Part shown: positions 1 to 5,959 of the stretch, piece by piece | Layout of the letters: each line of letters opens with the position of its first letter | Position numbering within the stretch: the stretch's first letter is position 1 | NCBI GenBank assembly: GCA_002309955.1 | Contig: DBXQ01000080.1 | Coordinates: forward strand, 1,218-7,761 | DNA: 6,544 nucleotides | Source: Bacteroidales bacterium UBA1208 | Lineage (GTDB): Bacteria; Bacteroidota; Bacteroidia; Bacteroidales; P3 | Direction of reading: 5' to 3' | Made by a program: the position numbers and the translations under genes | The notes under the pieces: model-generated | What the model was told of the DNA's origin: nothing | Databases searched by the model: none | The model's input: the letters and a program-made list of their open reading frames with translations, nothing else

Positions 1-899
1 GCCATGTTGCCGGCTTTGGCCACATAGGAGGTACCGTCCATATTCCAAACCTCATAGCGCTCCTTGCCGTAGCCGAGGGAGCTGCTGATAATCTGGGCAC
101 CGTTTTTGTCAGCCCATTCCATGGCCTGTGTCCACCATACTTCCTCTTTGAAAGGCTCCAGGTCAATCTCGGTACGGGCAAGGAGGAACTCTGCCCCAGT
201 GGCAAGACCAATCTTCTGATTGAGATATGCGATACCGGCAATGCAACTGAGGGTCATGGTGCCATGGCTGTTCCAGCCGTAGACATCTTCCTTGTTGTCG
301 CAGAAATTCCAGGTCTTGATGATTTGGTGGTTGTCGAAGAGGTGCTTGAACGCCTGATGGGTGTTGACGCTGGGGAAACCGCCATCGAAGACGGCAATGC
401 GGACACCCTTACCGTTGATGCCCAATTTAGCAAATTCTTTACCGCCCATACGTATGAGCTGGTTGTGGATGGCTTGGTCGCCGAGCGTCTGGTCAGTGAT
501 GATGGGTTGGTCGGATTGTACAGGCAATGCCTTGCATGCAGCTATCTGCATCTCGGAGGCAATGAGATGGGTGCCTTTGACAAAGGGCAGCTGCTCGATG
601 CGGCTCATCTGTTCGGGTGTGGCCATGACGGCGACGGCATTGAGCCAGCGGGAGGTACCCACCTCCTCGGTGGCGATGGCGTCGATTTGCGACACGTAGC
701 TGCTGTTGAGCGGGTAGTTGCTGATGTCGTAGAGGTCGGCACCGCATTGGTTGTAACGCTCAATGGCTTTGGTGTCGAAATAGGTGTAGGGGTCGAAGGT
801 GGTGCCCTGCTTGTCGGTGAGGAACACCCAATAGCACGACTGGCTGAAGGCCGGAAGTGCCATCATTACGGTTAAAAACACAAAAAGAATCTTCTTCAT
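1..899 (-). CDS. Secreted S8 (subtilisin-like) serine peptidase, N-terminal part, cut by window edge
   Basis: Reading the minus strand from the ATG at 899-897 gives 299 codons without a stop, then the frame leaves the window. Residues 1-20 (MKKILFVFLTVMMALPAFSQ) form a signal peptide, with likely cleavage next to AFS/Q. Residues about 21-145 look like the propeptide region of Bacteroidota subtilases (SRWLNAVAVMATPEQ, LPFVKGT). The catalytic domain begins near residue 160: GVRIAVFDGGF carries the presumed catalytic Asp172, and GWNSHGT carries His212. The block EWADKNGAQIISSSLGY (261-277) is the conserved substrate-binding strand. The oxyanion Asn and catalytic Ser lie beyond the edge, so activity cannot be confirmed. 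The gene starts 14 bases after recO and probably belongs to the same transcript. The leader is A/T-rich with no Shine-Dalgarno. Many proteins of this class end in a T9SS sorting domain; that end is not visible here. Family assignment is firm; substrate is unknown. Confidence 0.93.
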   Translation of the reverse strand, partial: MKKILFVFLTVMMALPAFSQSCYWVFLTDKQGTTFDPYTYFDTKAIERYNQCGADLYDISNYPLNSSYVSQIDAIATEEVGTSRWLNAVAVMATPEQMSRIEQLPFVKGTHLIASEMQIAACKALPVQSDQPIITDQTLGDQAIHNQLIRMGGKEFAKLGINGKGVRIAVFDGGFPSVNTHQAFKHLFDNHQIIKTWNFCDNKEDVYGWNSHGTMTLSCIAGIAYLNQKIGLATGAEFLLARTEIDLEPFKEEVWWTQAMEWADKNGAQIISSSLGYGKERYEVWNMDGTSYVAKAGNM

Positions 900-913
900 G
901 GTTGTTGAATTTA

Positions 914-1645
914 TTATTGTAATACAGTATGTAAGATTTCGTGCGACTTGAAGTTGCGGAACTCACTGATGTGCATCTGGAAATATTCGAGCAGACGGTT
1001 GATGAGTTCGGTGCGCTGAGCAAGGGTGGCAAGGGGTGCAGGTGTGCCCTGATGGATATGTTGCAGATAGTAGTGTAACAATTGAGAGGTGGAGGCACTG
1101 AGGGTGTGGTCGCCGACATATTGGAAACGACCACTGAGCATGTCGAAAAGAGGCTCGCGCGAGCAATAGTTATCCAAGGGTTCAATGCCCAGATGACGCG
1201 ATACGGAGAGCATGAAAAGAATAGGCGACTGACCGTTGACCGTAGCAGATTGGGAGTGCGCCATATCGACGACATAGTCGAAAAGGTCGGGCATGGGTTC
1301 TTCCTCGCGGAGTGTTTTGTACAGCAATTCTGTCATGAAGAACCGCATGGCGTGACGCGACATTTCGTCTATCCTTGCCAAAGAGAGGCTTTGTGGAATC
1401 CCCTTGTGGGGAGCCACCTCTTTGAGATAATTAATCTGGGTCTTGGGATTGTTATAGACCACAAGGTCGAGATAGCTAAGAGGCTGCAACAGATTCTGCT
1501 TGGTGCGGCTACCACCTTTGCGTACCCCTTTGAGGATATAGGAACGAACACCGAGCTGCCGGGTGAAAATCTTGGCTATCACCGAGGTCTCGGAGTAGGC
1601 TGTGGTGTGCAGCACAAGGGCAGGGGTGGAAAGCGTTGGTATCAC
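914..1645 (-). CDS. recO: DNA repair protein RecO
   Basis: A 243-residue protein of normal RecO length. In RecF-pathway repair, RecO binds SSB-coated single-stranded DNA and, with RecR, helps load RecA in the cytoplasm. Residues 1-80 match the N-terminal OB fold in its Bacteroidota form: ALVLHTTAYSETSVIAKIFTRQLG, with the turn motif YILKGVRKGGSRTKQN (basic, DNA-contacting) and LLQPLSYLDL. Residues about 90-240 are the helical C-terminal domain (FFMTELLYKTLREEE, HLGIEPLDNY). The start is GTG at 1645-1643: no ATG lies nearby, and this start puts the LVLHT strand at residue 10, as expected for the family. The GTG overlaps the TGA of porZ by four bases, pointing to translational coupling. Only one cysteine (Cys161) is present, so the four-cysteine zinc site of some RecO proteins is absent. 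Identification is by motif recognition. Confidence 0.93.
   Translation of the reverse strand: MIPTLSTPALVLHTTAYSETSVIAKIFTRQLGVRSYILKGVRKGGSRTKQNLLQPLSYLDLVVYNNPKTQINYLKEVAPHKGIPQSLSLARIDEMSRHAMRFFMTELLYKTLREEEPMPDLFDYVVDMAHSQSATVNGQSPILFMLSVSRHLGIEPLDNYCSREPLFDMLSGRFQYVGDHTLSASTSQLLHYYLQHIHQGTPAPLATLAQRTELINRLLEYFQMHISEFRNFKSHEILHTVLQ
1642..1645 (-). other. GTGA stop/start overlap, porZ-recO
   Basis: The bases GTGA hold the recO start GTG and the porZ stop TGA. With no nearby ATG for recO and no Shine-Dalgarno, re-initiation by ribosomes finishing porZ is the likely way recO is translated. Confidence 0.75.
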
Positions 1646-3975
1646 CGTATGATGAGTATTTTGACTACTGAACGCATATTGCCATAAGCATCGGAAGCGA
1701 AAACGAAATAGGTGCCACTCGAAACGGGCTCACCGTTGAGGTTGCGGCCATTCCAAACAGCCTGCCCACCATGGGCATTCGTGGAACAAACCACGTGTCC
1801 GCGGGTGTCGGTGATATGAACCAAAGCGTCGCGGGTAAAGCCTTTGATTGCAATGGGGCCATCGTAGCCCGGACGGACGGGATTGGGGAAGGCATGGATG
1901 TCGGCCAACGGCTCTGCATAACCTACCGTGGCAGTGGATCGGTAGGATTGCAGACCCATGTCGGTGCCAATATAGACAATACCACTCTCGGGGTGAACAG
2001 AGAGAGTAAGGATTTTGTCAGAAGCCAACGGGCTGTTGGCAGTGGTGAAATGATGGATTTGCTCAAGGCCATTGGCCGAGATAAGGTACAGGCCATTATT
2101 GGAAGTGCCTACCCACTTGCGGTTGGCACCATCCACAGCAATGTACGAGATGCTTTCGTAGGCCATGAGATATTCGTTAATGCCATCCTCGTTATAAAGA
2201 ATGTTGCTACAGTTGACAGGTGATATTTCACCGTTGCCGCCATTGGAAAAAGCCCGGTAGCCATCGTAGATGACCTTGATGCCTTTGTCGGTGCCGAACC
2301 AGATGTCGCCCGAACGATCCTGGACAAGACAGGTGACGGTATGGGTCTCAAGTTTGCTGCCATTATTGGGGTTGACGATAGCTTGTTTCTTTTCACCATC
2401 GTGAACATAGATACGATTGCCTTTGCCAATAAACCATTTGTAGCCAGTAATGCTGTCCCAAATGAGTTTGTCAATTTCTTTCTTGTCAACAGCGAGCCCC
2501 TGAAGCAATGGACTGATATCGAAGTTCTGCCAAGAGCCGTCGCGATAGTGGACTGCCAACCCTCGGTCAACCAAAGAATTGGTTATCCACAAATTGCCAT
2601 CACGGTCGTAGGCCAGTCCTGAGACACGCAGATGAGTGAACGAACCGCTGGTGTAGGGGACAAGAGCCCCCTGGCTATTGGTCTGGTCGAAGAGGGTGTC
2701 AATGACTTTGTCGTGGATGTCGAGCACGCCATAGCCCCACGACGTGGCAGCGATGTGCTTACGGTCCTTGGGGTCGACGGCCATGTAGAGAACATCCTGG
2801 AAATCGGGAATGCCTTCGGACCTGGTGATTTGAGACCACTCCCCTTTTTCATAGATGGAAAGAGAGCCTGGGAGAAGGGCACTTTCGTAGGTAGGCTTTT
2901 TACCCCCTGGACAAAGATAGAGTTTATCGTAGGTGGAGGCAAGGCTATAGACATAATCGTCGTTGGTGGGGCCTACAGGCCAGTATGAGAAGGCATTGGT
3001 ACGGTACTTGGGTATCCGTACAAGACCTGCCCAGACGTGACCCATCCAGAGGGAACCATTGGCATCAATGTCGACATCTTCGGCAGAAATACCATATTGG
3101 GGCAGGGAATCGAGATATTCTACAAGGGCAAACTGGTCATTGTAAATCTCAATGCTGTTAAAACGGTTAAGGACTATGCAATTACCCCGACCATGAAGCG
3201 AACGGACAACACCAGTGCCCCAAGAGCTCCATGTGCCAGCATCGGTCTGATAGAAGACTGTCATGCTGTCGGGATTGTTGGTACAGGCAGCAGCGACCAG
3301 TTGGTCATGACACGTCTCGAGTATGCGGACAGACATACCATTGAGTGGTGAAAGGGTGTCAGCAGTCCATGTCTCGTAAATATGAAGACGGTTGCTGCCT
3401 TGGGGTGCATAAAGAAAGCCGTTGTCTGTTCCAGCTACAATAAGGCCATTGGCAAAGGCGACATCGTAGACCACTCCATTTTCACCATCGGGACCAAGAT
3501 AGTAAGTTTCCACAACCTCATGGCGCAAAGCATCAATAACCACAATACCAAAACCTGTGGCCAAATAGATTCGATTGCCATTGAATCGGATATGGTAAAT
3601 CTTCTTATCTCCCCCGATATTGGCATAGTGGATGTCGGCGATATGGTGTGTCTCTCCATCTTGAATCAAATCTACACCCGAGTTGACATAAGCCACAGCC
3701 AAACAATGGGAAGCCGAGTCGTAGGCGATGGTGCTGATACCTACATCGGTCAATCCATTCACCTTGGTCATTGGGTGGAGGGAGCTGTCGTCAACATGAT
3801 AACGGAAAAGTGCCATGCGCGTGGCGGCATAAATATCATTCTGTGTCACGCACACATGACGGACAGCGACAAAGGAATTATGGTCTTTCCACTCACCAAT
3901 AGCCGACTGAGCATTAGTAGTAAAGCTAACGGCAAGCAACAGTGTGATAAGAAGAAAGCGTCTCATAGTTGTCAT
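1642..3975 (-). CDS. porZ: Type IX secretion system protein PorZ
   Basis: A 777-residue protein, close to the length I recall for Porphyromonas gingivalis PorZ. In that species PorZ sits on the cell surface in the PorU-PorV-PorQ-PorZ attachment complex and delivers anionic LPS to the PorU sortase. Residues 4-23 are a signal peptide (MRRFLLITLLLAVSFTTNAQ). Residues about 25-680 carry beta-propeller blades of the two-component-regulator type: NGSLWMGHVWAGL (306-318), DRDGNLWITN (457-466), DRSGDIWFGTDKGI (553-566), KWVGTSNNGL (620-629) and VYIGTDMGL (667-675). Residues 696-777 are a T9SS C-terminal domain: FPNPVRPGY, GPIAIKG, GGQAVWNGRNLNGEPVSSGTY, ending KILIIR. The ATG at 3975 overlaps the mreD stop as ATGA. 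An ATG three codons later (3966) begins the signal peptide equally well; upstream in-frame TTG starts would bury it behind a polar extension and are unlikely. The end overlaps recO by four bases. PorZ rather than a generic propeller protein is inferred from length, propeller order and the PVRPGY..PI.IKG tail. Confidence 0.88.
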   Translation of the reverse strand: MTTMRRFLLITLLLAVSFTTNAQSAIGEWKDHNSFVAVRHVCVTQNDIYAATRMALFRYHVDDSSLHPMTKVNGLTDVGISTIAYDSASHCLAVAYVNSGVDLIQDGETHHIADIHYANIGGDKKIYHIRFNGNRIYLATGFGIVVIDALRHEVVETYYLGPDGENGVVYDVAFANGLIVAGTDNGFLYAPQGSNRLHIYETWTADTLSPLNGMSVRILETCHDQLVAAACTNNPDSMTVFYQTDAGTWSSWGTGVVRSLHGRGNCIVLNRFNSIEIYNDQFALVEYLDSLPQYGISAEDVDIDANGSLWMGHVWAGLVRIPKYRTNAFSYWPVGPTNDDYVYSLASTYDKLYLCPGGKKPTYESALLPGSLSIYEKGEWSQITRSEGIPDFQDVLYMAVDPKDRKHIAATSWGYGVLDIHDKVIDTLFDQTNSQGALVPYTSGSFTHLRVSGLAYDRDGNLWITNSLVDRGLAVHYRDGSWQNFDISPLLQGLAVDKKEIDKLIWDSITGYKWFIGKGNRIYVHDGEKKQAIVNPNNGSKLETHTVTCLVQDRSGDIWFGTDKGIKVIYDGYRAFSNGGNGEISPVNCSNILYNEDGINEYLMAYESISYIAVDGANRKWVGTSNNGLYLISANGLEQIHHFTTANSPLASDKILTLSVHPESGIVYIGTDMGLQSYRSTATVGYAEPLADIHAFPNPVRPGYDGPIAIKGFTRDALVHITDTRGHVVCSTNAHGGQAVWNGRNLNGEPVSSGTYFVFASDAYGNMRSVVKILIIR
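3972..3975 (-). other. ATGA stop/start overlap, mreD-porZ
   Basis: The bases ATGA hold the mreD stop TGA and a porZ ATG. A second porZ ATG at 3966 follows three codons later in the same frame, so the exact start is open, but either is consistent with coupled translation. Confidence 0.7.
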
Positions 3976-4487
3976 TTCTTTTGGGGTGAAATCAACAACT
4001 GGCTCAGCATTAGCAACAGCCAAGTACCTACAGCATCAAGCAACATGGAGAGCATGGTCATCCAGAAATTGCCAAAACTGAACGATTCGAGCATGCAATA
4101 AGTGAAGCTGTAAACCACCGACATGACTAAAAGATACATTGCAAAAGGCTGCAAAGGGACGGTGTAGGCACTGGGAACATCAATGACAGCTTCGGGGTCG
4201 TCGCGAGTGAGCATACGATTGCCGATGATGACTCGTATAAAGGCCATCATCGTGCAGCTAAAAGTATGGAAGCCCGGAATGTTACAAAAAATATCAATCA
4301 GGGCACCTGCAGCAAAGGCTATCAGCAACAAAGGAATATTGCCCAAACGGGTAGGAAGCATCAATACAGCCAGAATGTAAATAAACGGTATCATGTAGCC
4401 ACCAAAACTGACATAATTGAGCAACAATATTTGCAGCACAATGAGCACCACAAAACGGAATATATTCGATAAAACCAGTTTTGTCAT
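3972..4487 (-). CDS. mreD: Rod shape-determining protein MreD
   Basis: A 171-residue hydrophobic inner-membrane protein, typical MreD length. MreD works with MreC and MreB in the elongasome that guides lateral peptidoglycan synthesis. About five or six membrane segments are visible: near residues 8-28, 31-45, 51-72, 74-90, 112-132 and 140-166. The best family signature is GALIDIFCNIPGFHTFSCTM (61-80) followed by AFIR, matching the D...N.PG.H....M.AF.R pattern of Bacteroidota MreD. The LPTRLGN turn at 44-50 also fits. The ATG at 4487 overlaps the mreC stop (ATGA), and its own stop overlaps the porZ start in the same way, so it is probably translationally coupled on both sides. Sequence conservation in MreD is low, so position directly after mreC adds much to the call. 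There is no mreB in the window. Confidence 0.92.
   Translation of the reverse strand: MTKLVLSNIFRFVVLIVLQILLLNYVSFGGYMIPFIYILAVLMLPTRLGNIPLLLIAFAAGALIDIFCNIPGFHTFSCTMMAFIRVIIGNRMLTRDDPEAVIDVPSAYTVPLQPFAMYLLVMSVVYSFTYCMLESFSFGNFWMTMLSMLLDAVGTWLLLMLSQLLISPQKK
4484..4487 (-). other. ATGA stop/start overlap, mreC-mreD
   Basis: On the minus strand the bases ATGA hold the mreD start ATG and the mreC stop TGA. This fixes the mreD start and suggests translational coupling of two partners in one complex. Confidence 0.85.
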
Positions 4488-5326
4488 TTCTGTTCGTCCT
4501 CCATCTGTGTTCGGGCAATCAGCGAATCCTGCTCTGCCTTGAAATGATTGTCTATAATATACACGTGGTCCAGCTTGGTGAATTCTGTGGCCAGACGTAC
4601 TTTGATAGTATAAAAGCCACTGCCCCGTTCGCTCATGGTTTGCTCAACAAAGCCCACCATCACTCCCTCTGGAAAATCGTTGGCCATGCCACTGGTGACA
4701 ATGGTATCGTTAGCGAATAATTTATGAGTGGTGGGAATGTCAATCAAGGTGGCATAGCGGAAATCTCCACCTCGCCATACCAACGAGCCATTGGTGTTGA
4801 TGCGACTTATTTTTACACTGTTGCGGCTGTTGGAATGCAGCACCGGCATGACTGTGGCGAAATTGTCAGTGGTATTCACCACCACACCGACAATGCCTTG
4901 AGGTGAAATGACGGCTTGATCAAGCTTGATGCCTTGTTTACGGCCTTTGTTAATCATGATGTAGTTGTTGGGGCGGTTCCACGAGTTTTTCACCACACGG
5001 GCTTCGGTATAGCTATAGCGTTGCTTGTATACTGTGTCCTCTTTGGTGAATTCGCGCAAGTTGTAGCTGATATATGACGATTCCAATTGAGCCCTTAGCT
5101 GGGCATTCTCGGCAGCCAGACGTTCGTTCTCCTTACGCAGCCCAAAATAGTCTCCCACCATCGAAATGGTACCATAGCAGCGACCCGCTATGGCATTGCC
5201 TGCCTGTACAATCTTCGAGCCTTGGTAGTTGCTGTTCTGGGTAATAAAGATAATAGCCAGAATCTCCAATATCAAGAAGACAAAGACGAAGTTGTACCGT
5301 TTGATAAAAGCCAGTAGTGCATCCAT
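4484..5326 (-). CDS. mreC: Rod shape-determining protein MreC
   Basis: A 280-residue bitopic membrane protein whose periplasmic part scaffolds the elongasome and activates the PBP2/RodA pair. A short cytoplasmic tail (MDALLAFIKRYN) is followed by one membrane helix at about residues 13-29 (FVFVFLILEILAIIFIT). Next comes a coiled coil at about 60-88 (RKENERLAAENAQLRAQLES), through which MreC dimerises. The two beta-barrel domains follow, about 108-262: WNRPNNYIMINKGRKQGI (116-133), the hallmark QAVISPQGIVGVV (137-149), and ANDTIVTSGMANDFPEGVMVG (205-225), where the TSG..xxFPxG motif is diagnostic. The charged tail after about residue 262 is probably flexible. The ATG at 5326 lies 15 bases after the gmk stop, with an A-rich leader (AATAAAAGA) and no Shine-Dalgarno. 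It overlaps mreD by four bases. Confidence 0.96.
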   Translation of the reverse strand: MDALLAFIKRYNFVFVFLILEILAIIFITQNSNYQGSKIVQAGNAIAGRCYGTISMVGDYFGLRKENERLAAENAQLRAQLESSYISYNLREFTKEDTVYKQRYSYTEARVVKNSWNRPNNYIMINKGRKQGIKLDQAVISPQGIVGVVVNTTDNFATVMPVLHSNSRNSVKISRINTNGSLVWRGGDFRYATLIDIPTTHKLFANDTIVTSGMANDFPEGVMVGFVEQTMSERGSGFYTIKVRLATEFTKLDHVYIIDNHFKAEQDSLIARTQMEDEQK

Positions 5327-5341
5327 TCTTTTATTCTTTGA

Positions 5342-5911
5342 TTATCTGCTGAGATAATTGTTTATGACTCGTTGGGTCTCGTCCACTGCACGGTTCAAAT
5401 CGTCATTCAGAATTGTCACATCGAATTGATCTGCCATCTTCAGTTCGGCAGCACTGCGGGACAACCGTTTGACAATGGCTTCTTCGGTCTCGGTACCACG
5501 GTTGCGTAAACGCATTTCCAACACTTCAATGCTCGGCGGCATGACAAAAAGAGCCAACGCTTCAGTTCCGAAATACTTTTTGATATTCATGCCTCCGTTT
5601 ACATCTACATCAAAGATGATGACATGGCCGTTGTTCCAAATGCGGTCTATTTCCGATTTGAGGGTTCCATAACGGGTACCAGCATATACCTCTTCCCATT
5701 CTAAGAACTGGCCCTCCCCCACTCTCTTTTCAAACTCCTCGGGCGAAAGAAAATAATAGTCAACCCCATTCTGCTCACCCTGACGGGCAGGGCGGCTGGT
5801 AGCAGAAATAGAAAATTCGAAACAGTCGAAACGTTTCAATATCTCTCTGATGATGGTAGTCTTGCCACTGCCCGAAGGGGCTGAGAACAAGATAGCTTTG
5901 CGATTATTCAT
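5342..5911 (-). CDS. gmk: Guanylate kinase
   Basis: A 189-residue cytoplasmic enzyme that phosphorylates GMP to GDP with ATP, an essential step of GTP and dGTP supply. The P-loop is APSGSGKTT (residues 11-19, Lys17 binding phosphate). The GMP-binding region has SISATSRPARQGEQNGVDYYF (34-54), with Ser34, Arg40, Arg43 and Tyr52/Tyr53, then FLEWEEVYAGTRYGT (69-83) with Glu71 and Tyr81. IIFDVDVNGG (98-107) holds the acidic Asp101/Asp103 site. The lid is RLRNRGTETEEAIVKRL (134-150) with its arginines, and ILNDDL (167-172) is the C-terminal signature. All expected catalytic positions are present, so it should be active. The first P-loop residue is Ala rather than Gly, which I recall as common in Bacteroidota. 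The ATG at 5911 places the P-loop at the usual distance. It lies 48 bases after the preceding gene and 15 before mreC. Confidence 0.98.
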   Translation of the reverse strand: MNNRKAILFSAPSGSGKTTIIREILKRFDCFEFSISATSRPARQGEQNGVDYYFLSPEEFEKRVGEGQFLEWEEVYAGTRYGTLKSEIDRIWNNGHVIIFDVDVNGGMNIKKYFGTEALALFVMPPSIEVLEMRLRNRGTETEEAIVKRLSRSAAELKMADQFDVTILNDDLNRAVDETQRVINNYLSR

Positions 5912-5959
5912 AGTTGTTTTTGTTCGGGTTGCAGGGACTTAGGTTCTATTGTAAAATAA
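5912..5959 (-). other. Intergenic leader before gmk (48 bases)
   Basis: This is the longest non-coding stretch in the window. It ends in the A-rich leader AACAAAAACAACT just before the gmk ATG, consistent with Bacteroidota initiation without a Shine-Dalgarno. Near its upstream end it has TATTTTAC, which only partly resembles the Bacteroidota -7 element (TAnnTTTG), and no clear -33 TTTG partner was seen. No hairpin followed by a T run is present. A separate gmk promoter is therefore possible but not supported, and read-through from the upstream gene is equally likely. Confidence 0.4.

Noticed and set aside
264..875. A 203-codon open frame on the plus strand opposite the S8 peptidase gene
   Set aside because: The minus-strand frame has a signal peptide and subtilase motifs; the plus frame has low-complexity Val/Gly/Asp composition and no recognisable motif. 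It is a codon-bias shadow.
1153..1164. Perfect 12-base palindrome gctcgcgcgagc
   Set aside because: It lies inside recO and encodes part of the Cys-Ser-Arg-Glu region; it has no loop or T run and no second copy was seen, so it is probably chance.
1082..1687. A 201-codon open frame on the plus strand opposite recO
   Set aside because: recO motifs on the minus strand explain this stretch, and the plus-strand product resembles no family I know.
3976..4023. Longer porZ start at a TTG, adding 16 residues
   Set aside because: It would overlap mreD by about 50 bases and place a polar, acidic stretch before an excellent signal peptide; the ATGs at 3975 or 3966 fit better.
3382..4101. A 239-codon open frame on the plus strand opposite porZ and mreD
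   Set aside because: It spans the boundary of two well-supported minus-strand genes and shows no domain, signal peptide or context of its own.
5855..5881. Ala in place of the first Gly of the Gmk P-loop as a possible inactivating change
   Set aside because: The essential Gly-x-Gly-Lys-Thr core is intact, and the APSGSGK form is one I recall as normal in Bacteroidota guanylate kinases.
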